Origin: a bacterium
GTDB taxonomy: Bacteria > 4484-113 > JAGGVC01
Direction: 5' to 3'
NCBI GenBank assembly: GCA_039961635.1
Contig: JABRWB010000027.1
Coordinates: forward strand, 1 to 45,000
DNA length: 45,000 bases
The notes below the pieces were generated by a model that saw only the letters and a program-made list of their open reading frames with translations, was not told the DNA's origin and did not search any database. A program made the translations under genes and the position numbers. Positions 1 to 8,679 of the stretch are shown here, one piece after another (the first letter of the stretch is position 1; each line of letters starts with the position of its first letter).

Positions 1-38
1 TGATACAATATTCACAAGGCCGGCACTTCAATGGACTT

Positions 39-64
39 GCGGCCTGAAGGCCGCTGCCTTTGTT
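39..64 (+). terminator. Hairpin with T-rich tail (possible terminator 1)
   Basis: A six-base-pair GC stem (39-44 with 49-54) closes a TGAA loop and is followed by TGCCTTTGTT. It resembles a weak intrinsic terminator for a gene entering from the left on the plus strand. On the minus strand no T-run follows, so it is unlikely to serve pyrC. Confidence 0.4.
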
Positions 65-80
65 GAGTTGCCGGACGGCC

Positions 81-108
81 CGCGGCGTGAACGCCGCGCT
101 CTTTGTTT
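81..108 (+). terminator. Intrinsic terminator-like hairpin 2
   Basis: A seven-base-pair stem (CGCGGCG at 81-87 with CGCCGCG at 92-98) closes a TGAA loop and is followed by CTCTTTGTTT. It is built like the hairpin 42 bases upstream, with the same loop and a similar tail. The pair looks like tandem terminators of an unseen plus-strand gene facing pyrC. Confidence 0.55.
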
Positions 109-138
109 GAAATAAATCCGCTTGCGGAAATGGTTGCG

Positions 139-1533
139 CTAGGCCAGGTGCCGGACTTCGCCCGCGACTATCGTCAGCGCCGCCCTGCCCTTCGCCTTCC
201 ATCCTGCGAACGGCGAAAACTTGCACTTGGACTCGAATTTATCCGGCCTGACCGTCCAATTCGGCCGCGGGTCGAAAACGGTAACGTCCGCCGGTGCGCC
301 GTACGCAAGCGTTCCCCATCCGCTTTTTACGCAATCCCAAAACTTTTTGCCGCGCGCGGTCAGTCCCGGAACCGCGAGCTCCGGCTTTTTCCGGCTCGCG
401 CGCGACGCGTCCGCGCGCAATATCCGGTACGGCGCCGCGGCAAGCGCGTCGAAAAACCTGGCTTCGCTTATCTCGCCCGTTTGAACTAGATGCTTCCACA
501 AAAGCCCCGCGCAGGTTTCGAGCCCGACGATGCCGAAAGGCGCCAGCTCCATCACCTGCTCTTTCTCGTCGCGCGTGTGCGGCGCGTGGTCGGTCGCGAT
601 GCAGTCGATCGTTCCGTCGGCAAGCGCGGCTACGAGCGCGCGCCTGTCGCGCTCGCTCCGCAGCGGCGGATTTACCTTGGCGACGCTTCCCCACTCCGCG
701 ACCGCTTCTTCGGTCAATAACAGGTGCTGGGGCGTCACCTCGCAAGTCACGGGGAAGCCTTGCTTTTTGGCCCAGGCCACGATTTCCACGCTCCGCTTCG
801 AGGAAAGGTGGCAGATGTGCACCGGCACTTTCGCGTGTTTTGCGAGCAAAATCGCCCTCGCGACGGCGACGGTTTCGGAAACCGCAGGGATTCCCAGATG
901 GCCCAGCCGCGCCGCGACCGCGCCGTCGTGCATCACTCCGCCCGCGGAAAGAGTGCGGTCCTCCGCGTGGATGCACGCGGTCGCGGGATACGCGCGCAGC
1001 GACTGCAGCGCGGCAAGCATCACCCCGGAATCCGCCACGTCGCTTCCGTCGTCGCTGAAAAGCGTCACGCCGCGCGCGGCGAGCGCGGAAAACGCGGCGG
1101 GCTCGCGCCCTTCGCGGCCCGCGGTCAGCGCGGCGACGGGCATCACGCGGCAGCTTCCGGCCTCGTCCGCGCGCTCCTGAATGTAGCTCACAACCGACTT
1201 GTCCGCGATCGGCGGATTCGTGTTTGGCATGCAGCAAACGGTCGTGAATCCGCCCGCGGCCGCGGCGCGCGTGCCCGATTCGATGTCTTCTTTCGATTCC
1301 TGTCCCGGCTCGCGAAGATGCACGTGCAAATCCACCCATCCGGGAGTGACTATGCAGCCCGCGCAGTTGAAAGTCTTGACATCGCCCGAAGACCTACCGC
1401 GTCCGGATTTAATGGGAAGCGCGTCCCCTCCCGCGGATACGATGACGCCGTCCGCAATCAACACATCACCAGTTTCGTCCAGGCCGCGCGCAAAATCCAG
1501 AATCCGGCCGCCCTTCAGCAGGATTGCAGTCAT
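139..1533 (-). CDS. pyrC: Dihydroorotase
   Basis: Cytosolic zinc enzyme that cyclises N-carbamoyl-aspartate to dihydroorotate, the third step of pyrimidine synthesis. The 464 residues fit the class I (PyrC, about 430 aa) family. The metal-binding HxH lies in DLHVHLREPG near residue 70, followed by the family signature GFTTVCCMPNTNPP. The later metal ligands appear in HAED, HICHLSS and the IATDHAPH motif carrying the catalytic Asp. A short insertion rich in Arg and Ser before the HxH strand (about residues 43-52) is atypical but harmless. The gene starts six bases after the stop of the secreted-protein gene upstream and is probably cotranscribed with it. No other pyr gene is present, so an inactive PyrC-like paralogue is possible but unlikely given the intact ligands. 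Confidence 0.95.
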   Translation of the reverse strand: MTAILLKGGRILDFARGLDETGDVLIADGVIVSAGGDALPIKSGRGRSSGDVKTFNCAGCIVTPGWVDLHVHLREPGQESKEDIESGTRAAAAGGFTTVCCMPNTNPPIADKSVVSYIQERADEAGSCRVMPVAALTAGREGREPAAFSALAARGVTLFSDDGSDVADSGVMLAALQSLRAYPATACIHAEDRTLSAGGVMHDGAVAARLGHLGIPAVSETVAVARAILLAKHAKVPVHICHLSSKRSVEIVAWAKKQGFPVTCEVTPQHLLLTEEAVAEWGSVAKVNPPLRSERDRRALVAALADGTIDCIATDHAPHTRDEKEQVMELAPFGIVGLETCAGLLWKHLVQTGEISEARFFDALAAAPYRILRADASRASRKKPELAVPGLTARGKKFWDCVKSGWGTLAYGAPADVTVFDPRPNWTVRPDKFESKCKFSPFAGWKAKGRAALTIVAGEVRHLA

Positions 1534-1539
1534 ATCTTT

Positions 1540-2382
1540 TCAGCCCACCGGCGCGCCGGCAGCGCTCATTGCGTCTTCAAGCGACATCTTGCCCTGCAAA
1601 TCGGCCTGCGTGCCTGTGCTCGGCAAATCGAGATCGATGAATAGGTATCCGCCTCCGTCGAATTTGGCAATGCGGCTGCGGCCGTTCCAGATCGTCATCC
1701 AAACGTACTGGTCGCCGACGTCGCTCCTCATGGAAAGTTTTCTGCAGCGCCAGATGCGCTCCTTGTAACTAATCGTTTCCGGGCCTAGATCCTCAACCGT
1801 CACCCAGGACGTTGTTCTGCGAGACGCGATGAAAATGTAAAAATATACACTCGTCCTGCCGCTCCACTGGATCTGGGGCAGAATCGGCAGCAGCTGCTCG
1901 AAGTCGAATAGATTTGCGCTTGTGTCCGCAGGTATCGTCTCTTCCGAAATCGCACCGTTGTCACGGCGCTTCGAAACCTTGACGAAACCGGGACCGTAGC
2001 TCACGTTCGTGAAATAGTCCGAGCCTCCCTGCGAAAGCTTTCTGCTGCTCCTTACCGGGAGAAGGGATTTCTTGTCCACGATGCAGGTGGAAGCCTCCGC
2101 CATGTCCGCGCTTTTGGCGTTGTAACGGATCGTGTAATTCGTCGGCCCGGCCTCCGGATCCAAAACGACCTTGTAGGCGGCGGTTCCAATGCGGTTTAGA
2201 GCCTTGTCGTAGATGCCGAAGTTCCATACCGTGCCGTCTTCCCAGTTGGGCGGCTTGAACTCCGCGGGAACCATTTTGGGTTTGGACTGCGCGTAAACCG
2301 CGGTCGCGGCCGCCAACAGAAGTGATGCAAGGCCGGCAAGAACAGCCGGGATGCTTCCCCATTTGATGGAACGGCGCTTCAT
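1540..2382 (-). CDS. Secreted protein, DUF3108-like
   Basis: The 280-residue product has a clear signal peptide: MKRRS start, hydrophobic run LAGLASLLLAAATAVYA, then a mature chain beginning QSKPKM. The mature part alternates beta-strand-like segments, with features such as a Y/F-rich 'SVYFYIFIASRR' and a late 'DLPSTGTQADLQGK' segment. This weakly recalls DUF3108 periplasmic proteins, so the assignment is tentative and the function unknown. I chose the ATG at 2382. An in-frame ATG at 2394 overlaps the TATAAT box and could not be transcribed from it, and the signal peptide begins properly at 2382. The gene is divergent from nnrD and probably cotranscribed with pyrC downstream, but that neighbour does not reveal its role. 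Confidence 0.75.
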   Translation of the reverse strand: MKRRSIKWGSIPAVLAGLASLLLAAATAVYAQSKPKMVPAEFKPPNWEDGTVWNFGIYDKALNRIGTAAYKVVLDPEAGPTNYTIRYNAKSADMAEASTCIVDKKSLLPVRSSRKLSQGGSDYFTNVSYGPGFVKVSKRRDNGAISEETIPADTSANLFDFEQLLPILPQIQWSGRTSVYFYIFIASRRTTSWVTVEDLGPETISYKERIWRCRKLSMRSDVGDQYVWMTIWNGRSRIAKFDGGGYLFIDLDLPSTGTQADLQGKMSLEDAMSAAGAPVG

Positions 2383-2392
2383 CGGTCGAGGC

Positions 2393-2421
2393 ATTATAGC
2401 GCAGGACGCGCGATGCTAAAA
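2393..2421 (-). promoter_or_regulatory. Promoter of the secreted-protein/pyrC unit
   Basis: On the minus strand TATAAT (2393-2398) lies 17 bases from TTTTAG (2416-2421). The expected transcription start is near 2386, only about four bases before the ATG at 2382, so the leader is almost absent. It overlaps the divergent nnrD promoter, so the two may interfere. Confidence 0.6.
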
Positions 2422-2422
2422 T
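2414..2422 (+). promoter_or_regulatory. Extended -10 promoter of nnrD, leaderless type
   Basis: TGCTAAAAT is an extended -10 element ending seven bases before the ATG at 2430. A weak TTATAG lies 17 bases upstream. The expected start point coincides with the ATG, so a leaderless mRNA is predicted. Confidence 0.5.
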
Positions 2423-2429
2423 GTCCACG

Positions 2430-4280
2430 ATGAAGCCGCTTTTGACCTCGGAAGAGATGCGCGCTGTGGATGCGCGCGCGATTAACGTGCTGGGTATTCC
2501 CGCCGATCAACTGATGAACAACGCGGCTCTGCGCGTTTTCGACGCAATCAAAATCAGATTCCCGGAAATGCCTCCGGCGATGATCGTTTGCGGCCCGGGA
2601 AACAACGGCGGCGACGGAATCGCGCTCGCGACCTACATGCATCGCGCCGGATGGCCGGTGATCTGCAGGCTTTTCGCAAGAGAAAACCCAAAGCCGCCCT
2701 GCGATGTGTTCTGGGCACTGGCGGGAAGGCTGGGGGTTGATGCAAAGAGGATTGAGCCTAAGCCCGGTGTGGCGCTTAGAAAGGCCGCAATCCAAATCGC
2801 AAACTGGCGCGGAGGATTGATCGTCGACGCGCTTTTCGGAACCGGCCTTGCTCGCAAGCTTTCACCGGAGTACGCGATGTTGATCGAAGCGATCAATTTG
2901 CGCAAACGAGATGGTGATACGTGCGTGGTCGCGATTGATGCGCCGAGCGGACTGTGCACCACGACGGGCCATCTGATGGGTAACTCGGATTTGGACGATT
3001 CGACGTGCGCTTTCGGCCATTCCAGACCCAGCGCTACCGAATCGCGAGAAATACATTCGCTTCAAGGGGCTGTGGCCGCGTCGCTTACCTGCACAATCGG
3101 GCATCTTAAGCAGGGCTTTTTCAATTGGAACACCGCCGAGCTGTGCGGCGAACTCGAAGTTCTGGATATCGGATTTCCATTCGATTCGGCAAACGCAGCG
3201 CGCAGCTGGCTGCTGGAAATAGAAGACGTGCGGGAACTTCTTCCGAAACGCGGAACCGGCTCGCACAAAGGGGCATTCGGAAAAATCCTGGTGGTGGCCG
3301 GCGGCAAAGGGATGGCCGGCGCGGCGGCGCTCGCGGCAAAAGGCGCGCTGCGCGCGGGCGCGGGAATGGTCAAGCTCGCGGTGCCGGCGCAAATCGCGCG
3401 AAGTATCAAGCCCGGCCCGGAAGTTATGATGGAGGAAATTGAAGAATCAAAGGGAGGGTTCTTCACCGCGGATTGCACGGCGCGCGTGCTCAAGCTGTCA
3501 AAATGGGCAGATGTGATAGCAATCGGATGCGGCGTGGGCCGCGCACCGGACACGATGGAATTTGTCAGGCGCGTTGTGTTCGAATCCGGCAAGCCGGCAG
3601 TCGTCGACGCGGACGGAATTTACGCATTCGCGGATGCAAGAAAGTGCTCCAGGGTATGCGCAGCTGCGATCACGCCCCATCCGGGCGAATTCGCGGCCGT
3701 AAGCGGCTTAACACGGGAGGAAATCGAAACCGATCCATTTACCGCTGTGCGCGCGTTCGCGCGCGAGCGCGGCTTCGCGGTCGCGTTCAAGTGCGGAAGA
3801 AGCTTCGCCTGCCATCCTGACGGTACGATTTTCGTTTCTCCGACGGGCAATCCCGGAATGGCCACCGCGGGAAGCGGCGACGTGCTTACGGGAATAATCG
3901 CGGGGACGCTCGGCCCGATGGCGGTCGCTGCAAAAGACGCGCCCGCAAAGGAAATTACGGGGGCGGTATTTATGGCTTCCGCGATCGGTCAGTTCATACA
4001 CGGAATGGCGGGCGACCTTGCTGCGCTGGGATACGGTGAAGATTCTCTTGTCGCCGACGACATAATCGAATTTCTTCCGGACGCGCTTTTGGAAATCCGC
4101 GCGGGCAGCGACTTTTCGCTCGGCGCGCGGTTGATTCGCGATTATAAAAGGGAGGATGAAAAACGAATGCGCAAAGCGATAGATGCAGCCAGGAAGGAAG
4201 GCAGACGATACGCCGAGCGCAGGCGCAAAAATCCGGAGATGCAGAAAATGTCGGAAAAGAACGAAGGAGCTGCGATTTGA
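2430..4280 (+). CDS. nnr: Bifunctional NAD(P)H-hydrate epimerase/dehydratase
   Basis: Repairs damaged NADHX and NADPHX. The N-terminal YjeF_N domain (about residues 1-215) is the epimerase; it shows the CGPGNNGGDGIA motif and VDALFGTGL. The C-terminal YjeF_C/carbohydrate-kinase-like domain (about 245-550) is the ADP- or ATP-dependent dehydratase, with HKGAFGKILVVAGG, the ITPHPGEFA motif and the phosphate-binding GNPGMATAGSGDVLTG. A Lys/Arg-rich tail of about 60 residues follows and is not part of the family core. The start at 2430 is preferred over ATG 2421 because the -10 box covers 2417-2422. It overlaps alr by four bases (TTGA), so the pair forms an operon. The two-domain fusion is the usual bacterial arrangement. 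Confidence 0.93.
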   Translation: MKPLLTSEEMRAVDARAINVLGIPADQLMNNAALRVFDAIKIRFPEMPPAMIVCGPGNNGGDGIALATYMHRAGWPVICRLFARENPKPPCDVFWALAGRLGVDAKRIEPKPGVALRKAAIQIANWRGGLIVDALFGTGLARKLSPEYAMLIEAINLRKRDGDTCVVAIDAPSGLCTTTGHLMGNSDLDDSTCAFGHSRPSATESREIHSLQGAVAASLTCTIGHLKQGFFNWNTAELCGELEVLDIGFPFDSANAARSWLLEIEDVRELLPKRGTGSHKGAFGKILVVAGGKGMAGAAALAAKGALRAGAGMVKLAVPAQIARSIKPGPEVMMEEIEESKGGFFTADCTARVLKLSKWADVIAIGCGVGRAPDTMEFVRRVVFESGKPAVVDADGIYAFADARKCSRVCAAAITPHPGEFAAVSGLTREEIETDPFTAVRAFARERGFAVAFKCGRSFACHPDGTIFVSPTGNPGMATAGSGDVLTGIIAGTLGPMAVAAKDAPAKEITGAVFMASAIGQFIHGMAGDLAALGYGEDSLVADDIIEFLPDALLEIRAGSDFSLGARLIRDYKREDEKRMRKAIDAARKEGRRYAERRRKNPEMQKMSEKNEGAAI

Positions 4281-5401
4281 CATTCAATCCCGAGCACGCT
4301 ACGACGACCGCGTACATAGATCTTACGCAGTTCGCTCACAACATACGAACGATCCTGGATTTTCTTGGAAGCACAAGGTTGCTTGCCGTAGTCAAAGCCA
4401 ACGGGTACGGCCATGGAATAAACGGACTTATTCCTGTTTTCGCGCGCTTCCCCAAAGTTTGGCTGGGTGTGCCGACGTTGGACGAGGCGCTGGAACTTAG
4501 AAGCGGTGGCGCGCCGAATCCGATATTGATACTTTCGCATATAAGTCCCGTCCGCCTTCCGTTGGCTGCGGCCAATTCCTGCCGCCTTACGGTACATAAT
4601 TTGGAACATATCAACTGGTACAAGCGCGCCGCACAGGCGCTTCCGGAGCCGGTTCGTCTGCACTTAAAGGTGGATACGGGAATGTCCAGGCTCGGTATAA
4701 AGCCCGACGAACTGGACAGGGCAATTGATGCAATCGCATCGGAGCCCATGTTCCAATTGGAAGGCTTTTGGAGCCACTTGGTCGAATCCAGCATTCCGGG
4801 GGACAAGCACAACGAACTTCAACAAAGCCGGTTTGAAGAACTGCTTGCCAAGGTAAAAAACAAATTTCCCTCGCTTTCTTGCGTGCATCTTGCCAACAGC
4901 GGCGGTACGCTGAACTTTCGCGATATGCATTACGACATGGTGCGCGCAGGAATCCTTTGCTACGGGCTGTATCCACCCGGATACCGCGGGCCGAAATTGG
5001 ACATCGCGCCGATTTTGTCGCTCAAAGCGCAAATACACGACATCCGCGTAATTCCGCGCGGGATGGGCGTCTCGTACGGCCATGTCTGGCTAGCTCCGCG
5101 CGAAACAACCGTTATAACGGTTCCGATCGGATACGCCGACGGATGGCACCGCTCGATGACCGGAAGGGCGGAGCTGCTTTACAAGGGCACGCGCTGTCCG
5201 GTAATCGGCGCCATCACGATGGACTATTTGATGGCGGACGTCACCGGCTTGGAGCCGCCGTCGTTGGGCGAGGAAGTTACTTTAATCGGGCGCGACGGCG
5301 GCGAGGAGATAACCGCCGACGAGGTGGCTCAATGGGCGGGTACGATCGTGTACGAAATAACCTGCGGCTTGGGTAGGCGAATCAAGCGGGTTTATCAATA
5401 G
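4277..5401 (+). CDS. alr: Alanine racemase
   Basis: PLP enzyme that interconverts L- and D-alanine for peptidoglycan. The 374 residues match the family length. The PLP lysine lies in AVVKANGYGHG (about residue 38), the barrel carries HLKVDTGMSRLG, and the catalytic Tyr is in MGVSYGHVW. The C-terminal beta domain contains GAITMDYLM and VTLIGRDG. Translation starts at TTG 4277, which overlaps the nnr stop (TTGA) and is preceded by AAGGAG at a suitable distance. Coupling of nnr and alr is common in bacteria. The gene ends 21 bases from the convergent lipoprotein gene. Confidence 0.95.
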   Translation: MTFNPEHATTTAYIDLTQFAHNIRTILDFLGSTRLLAVVKANGYGHGINGLIPVFARFPKVWLGVPTLDEALELRSGGAPNPILILSHISPVRLPLAAANSCRLTVHNLEHINWYKRAAQALPEPVRLHLKVDTGMSRLGIKPDELDRAIDAIASEPMFQLEGFWSHLVESSIPGDKHNELQQSRFEELLAKVKNKFPSLSCVHLANSGGTLNFRDMHYDMVRAGILCYGLYPPGYRGPKLDIAPILSLKAQIHDIRVIPRGMGVSYGHVWLAPRETTVITVPIGYADGWHRSMTGRAELLYKGTRCPVIGAITMDYLMADVTGLEPPSLGEEVTLIGRDGGEEITADEVAQWAGTIVYEITCGLGRRIKRVYQ

Positions 5402-5422
5402 GCCTTTGTGAATCCGGCCAAA

Positions 5423-6055
5423 TCAAATCCCCATCGCTTTTTTGACCGCTTTGATTAAGCCTTCGCCTCGGAGGTTTTTCATAACAATCCGGCCCTCGGG
5501 ATTAATCAGGAACGTGTAAGGTATCGCTTCCACTCCGTATATCTCTGTAATTCCCTGGGCCTGGTCATGGTCTATTATCAGCGTGTAGTCTATGCCGTTG
5601 TTCTGGGCGAATCGCTTTACCATTTCAGCGCTGCCGGGGCTGTCCCAGCTGATTCCGATGATGTTTAGTTCCGGTATTTCCTTGTGCATCTCCAGAACGT
5701 TGGGTAATTCGCCGATGCAGGGCCCGCACCAAGTGGCCCAGAAATCCACGTAGACCCATTTTCCTCGATAGTCCGCAAGATTCACCGGTTTTCCGTTCAC
5801 GTCTATCGCTTCAAAATCGAACGCGTAAACGGTTTCCTCAACCTCGCTGTTGTGACTGACATTCAAATCGGCAAAACCCTTCGGAAGCGGATCCTTATGC
5901 AACTTGATGTCATCGCCAGCCGGTATTGCAGGCGGCGCGGAGGAGGTCGTTCCGGCTTGTGCTCCTTCGTCTTCGGCATCCTTCGAAGGATTGCAGGAAG
6001 TAAGAGAATGTAACGCGAAAACGAGCAAGGCAACCATACAAAAAGCTTTCACCAT
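5423..6055 (-). CDS. TlpA/ResA-like thioredoxin-fold lipoprotein
   Basis: A 210-residue thiol-disulfide protein anchored outside the cytoplasmic membrane. A signal sequence ends in the lipobox LTSC (Cys21), followed by a flexible linker. The AhpC/TSA-Redoxin fold from about residue 75 carries WCGPC (C110, C113) in DFWATWCGPC. The cis-Pro region is in AIPYTFLINPEG. Members of this family reduce exported disulfides, for example during cytochrome c maturation, or act in extracytoplasmic redox control; the partner is not visible here. AAGGAGGT sits just before the ATG. No cytochrome maturation genes are nearby, so the precise role is open. Confidence 0.88.
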   Translation of the reverse strand: MVKAFCMVALLVFALHSLTSCNPSKDAEDEGAQAGTTSSAPPAIPAGDDIKLHKDPLPKGFADLNVSHNSEVEETVYAFDFEAIDVNGKPVNLADYRGKWVYVDFWATWCGPCIGELPNVLEMHKEIPELNIIGISWDSPGSAEMVKRFAQNNGIDYTLIIDHDQAQGITEIYGVEAIPYTFLINPEGRIVMKNLRGEGLIKAVKKAMGI

Positions 6056-6132
6056 AAACCTCCTTAGGCCGAATGAACCGGCCGGTCAATTTCCGGACAA
6101 ATACAGAACGAATGTGTTTAACAAACGTTCGG

Positions 6133-7056
6133 TCAGGATTTCTTCTTGGCCACCCGGACGGTTGCGCCTTCCCTTAGTGTACCTTTCTTTATCGAAACCT
6201 TGCATGTCGTTTCGTCTATCACTTTGGATACGACGCAAGAGCCGGTTTCCTTCCACTCGTAAATCACTTTCACGCCGAGATCGGTCTCCAAATATTCGCC
6301 CATTACCAAAATGTCTCCGACTTTAAGCCCCTGCGCGCTTCCCAAGTCAACGTAAGCCTCTTTCCCGTTGGCCTCTACTTTGAGTATTGTGCCTTCTATC
6401 GGAAACTTCTCGATGACGATGTCCACTATCGCGTTGGCAGCGTCTTCTAGCGCAAATCCGACGTCGCCCGCGCGCTCGCCCTGGCTTCCCGTCGCGCTCG
6501 CGCCCTCCTCGGTGGCGACAATCCATGTCTCGCGCTTTTTCTCGCCGTTGACCTGCTCGGAGAAAATTGTCTCGCCCGTCTCTTGATCGCGCATGTTGAC
6601 CAGAACCTGGACGCTGACGATATCCGTGCCCTTGCCAACTCCGAGGGCCGCGGACAGTCCGCCGCCGCCCTTGGATATGACCGCCACGTTGGCTATCGTC
6701 CCCTCGATCACGTACTTTTGTATCTGCAGCCCGCTTTGGTCAAGCGCAGCACCCGGATTGACCTGCGCTGCGATCTGGTTCAACCTTTCGGTTTCTTCCG
6801 CCGTTTTCTCGAAATCAAACACGCGGAACTGACCGGTTTTAAGCAACCTGTTTTTAATGTAACTGCGGAAAACCTCTCCCACGTCCTGGATGCCCGCGTT
6901 GTACCACCACGAACGGCCGGTCTCGCCGGATGCATCCTCGAACTTGGCAACAAATATGACCTTCTTGCCTTCGTCACCTTCTTTGGTCCAGCCGCAAAAC
7001 GCATACGCGGTGAGGACCATAGCCGCAAACGTAATGATGAAAACAACTCGCTTCAT
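6133..7056 (-). CDS. CsgG-family secreted protein with C-terminal FlgT-like barrel
   Basis: The 307-residue product has a signal peptide ending AYA before FCGW; the sequence there is not a good lipobox. Residues about 30-190 resemble the CsgG/LpoB/FlgO fold: KVIFVAKFED, a helix with GEVFRSYIKNRLL, YVIEGTIANV and the strand VQVLVNMRDQETGETIFSEQ. The last 90 residues (VDLGSAQGLKVGDILVMG, then VSIKKGTLREGATVRV) resemble the small barrel at the end of FlgT-type proteins. The ATG at 7056 has GGAGG seven bases upstream; an upstream in-frame ATG at 7101 lacks this. It follows another CsgG-like gene by 66 bases. A periplasmic or outer-membrane scaffold role is inferred, not shown. Confidence 0.72.
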   Translation of the reverse strand: MKRVVFIITFAAMVLTAYAFCGWTKEGDEGKKVIFVAKFEDASGETGRSWWYNAGIQDVGEVFRSYIKNRLLKTGQFRVFDFEKTAEETERLNQIAAQVNPGAALDQSGLQIQKYVIEGTIANVAVISKGGGGLSAALGVGKGTDIVSVQVLVNMRDQETGETIFSEQVNGEKKRETWIVATEEGASATGSQGERAGDVGFALEDAANAIVDIVIEKFPIEGTILKVEANGKEAYVDLGSAQGLKVGDILVMGEYLETDLGVKVIYEWKETGSCVVSKVIDETTCKVSIKKGTLREGATVRVAKKKS

Positions 7057-7122
7057 ACCCTTACCTCCACAGTTGAAAAACCAAGAGCCGCAGAAATGCA
7101 CGGCGCCGCCAAAACTCCAAGG

Positions 7123-8370
7123 TCAGACCACCCTGCGCATATTGATGGATTGGTTGTCCATCGAGATGAACTCAAGCTTCTGCGTGCCCAGCAAGGCGTT
7201 CTTGACATCCTGCATCGAACCCGAATATTCGAATGCAAACGTGCTTACGTTCGCCGAGAAATAATCCGCTTTGAATGCTGAAATGCCGAGAGCCTTGGAA
7301 AGCGCGCCCTTGATTGACAAATGATCTTGCTTGCTTGTTCCGGAAATCTTAACAGTCACCACTCGCGTGCCGGCCGAGCCGAAATCGCCGACGATTTTGT
7401 ACAAATCCTTCGACACAAACAGGTCGTACGTTTTGGCCACGGCTTGGCTTATTGCTTGAGCATCCGAATAGCCCTTCCCGAAATCGCCGGTTTCGGTCAC
7501 TCCATGCACAACTGCGCCGCCAAGCATCGGGAAATACGCTGCCCAGTACATTCTGGCCTTATATGCAATCCAACCGCCAGACTCCGGACCTTTAATCGGC
7601 TGAAAATTCACCAGCAAAAGGGGATTGTTCATGCCGGATGAATAACTCTTTATCCCGCTTTCTATCGCCAAATCGTCCTTGAATACCTGGGAGATCGATC
7701 CGGCCATCTGCTGGCCCGAAATATCGCGGCTCGCTACCGGCAATCCTGTAGCCTGTTCAATTCGTGACTTTAAATCCGCACGCGGATCCGATAAAAGTTC
7801 GCCGCCCGTCCACTCCACATTCATGACGAGTTCAAGCTTTCCGAACAATGCGTCGGGCGAGAGGCTTTTGCCCGCAATCCTGCCGGCGAACCGGTTGCTG
7901 GCGGACAGTATGCCGGCGAAATACTCGTCGCTGGGAGCGGTCGCGGTCGCGGTATCCTCGATTGAACCTGTCGTCACGCTGACGAGATTGATCGTCAGAA
8001 CAAATACGTTTGAATCCCTGCTGAAACTCCCCGTCACGATATGGGTCGCGCCCACCAACTGCCCCACCTGGCAGAGCGAACCCAATTCGCTGCCGGACAG
8101 CGAATTCATATCCACGAATCCGCTGATGTTCAGACGTTGCTCTTTAAGCACATCGCCCAAATGCTGCCGGTCAACCACTGTTACTCCGGGAACGCTGGCA
8201 AGCGCACCCTGGATTATCTGCGACACCATCCGACCTGCTTCCTGGTCCGAGCCCGCGAACTCCGTGATGGCGACGTTGACGTTCTCGGCGTGCGCTGCAC
8301 GGGCAAACTGCCCGCAAAATGCGATTGCGGCAGCTATACCAACCACCAAGAAAAGAAATCTGCGATTCAT
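7123..8370 (-). CDS. CsgG/LpoB-like secreted protein
   Basis: The 415-residue product has a signal peptide (MNRRF start, hydrophobic run, cleavage after ARAAHA). It opens with NVNVAITEFAGSD and GALASVPGVTVVDRQHL, then VGQLVGATHIVTGSF, which is the pattern of the CsgG/FlgO/LpoB N-terminal domain that senses or builds envelope complexes. The C-terminal 200 residues contain LLLVNFQPIKG, a tyrosine-rich ARMYWAAYFPMLGG segment and VVTVKISG; I cannot assign them. GGAGG precedes the ATG, and an extended -10 box lies further up. It is the first gene of a two-gene operon with another CsgG-like protein, so they may act together. No curli or flagellar genes are in sight. Confidence 0.68.
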   Translation of the reverse strand: MNRRFLFLVVGIAAAIAFCGQFARAAHAENVNVAITEFAGSDQEAGRMVSQIIQGALASVPGVTVVDRQHLGDVLKEQRLNISGFVDMNSLSGSELGSLCQVGQLVGATHIVTGSFSRDSNVFVLTINLVSVTTGSIEDTATATAPSDEYFAGILSASNRFAGRIAGKSLSPDALFGKLELVMNVEWTGGELLSDPRADLKSRIEQATGLPVASRDISGQQMAGSISQVFKDDLAIESGIKSYSSGMNNPLLLVNFQPIKGPESGGWIAYKARMYWAAYFPMLGGAVVHGVTETGDFGKGYSDAQAISQAVAKTYDLFVSKDLYKIVGDFGSAGTRVVTVKISGTSKQDHLSIKGALSKALGISAFKADYFSANVSTFAFEYSGSMQDVKNALLGTQKLEFISMDNQSINMRRVV

Positions 8371-8394
8371 GGCTCCTCCGAACCCCGAAATTGA

Positions 8395-8403
8395 ATTATA
8401 GCA
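8395..8403 (-). promoter_or_regulatory. Extended -10 promoter of the CsgG-like pair
   Basis: On the minus strand TGCTATAAT (8395-8403) is an extended -10 box. It lies 24 bases before the ATG at 8370 and leaves room for the GGAGG ribosome site. No convincing -35 box is seen. Confidence 0.55.
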
Positions 8404-8552
8404 GAATCCGTATATTGGCGCCGCTGTGGTTACAAAACGAATCTTTGCTCAGCATTTTCGTCCAGCGGCATGGAAAATCGCGTAGCGGCATGAAATATCG
8501 TTGCTGTTATACGATTGCACAAGCCAAGTAATCAATTTCACAAACAATCTTG

Positions 8553-8566
8553 AGTTGAATTCAACT
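8553..8566. promoter_or_regulatory. Perfect 14-base palindrome
   Basis: AGTTGAATTCAACT reads identically on both strands. It lies about 150 bases before the likely promoter of the redox operon and might be a distal operator. No matching regulator can be named. Confidence 0.35.
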
Positions 8567-8679
8567 TCCTGTAGAACTAACATCTTAATTGAACCACCTG
8601 CGGTTTCCCGAACCGATGATTCGCCCGACTTTACAGATTGAGCTTTCGGCCATTCTGCAAAAGGAGAGAGCGTTTTCAA

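Noticed and set aside
1-20. A second Rex-type site (TTCACAA at 11-17)
   Set aside because: Only one half-site is present; the other arm does not match and no start codon follows on the plus strand.
239-1339. A 366-codon minus-strand frame inside pyrC
   Set aside because: Very rich in Arg and Ala, in a shifted frame of pyrC and without motifs. It is a shadow of GC-rich coding.
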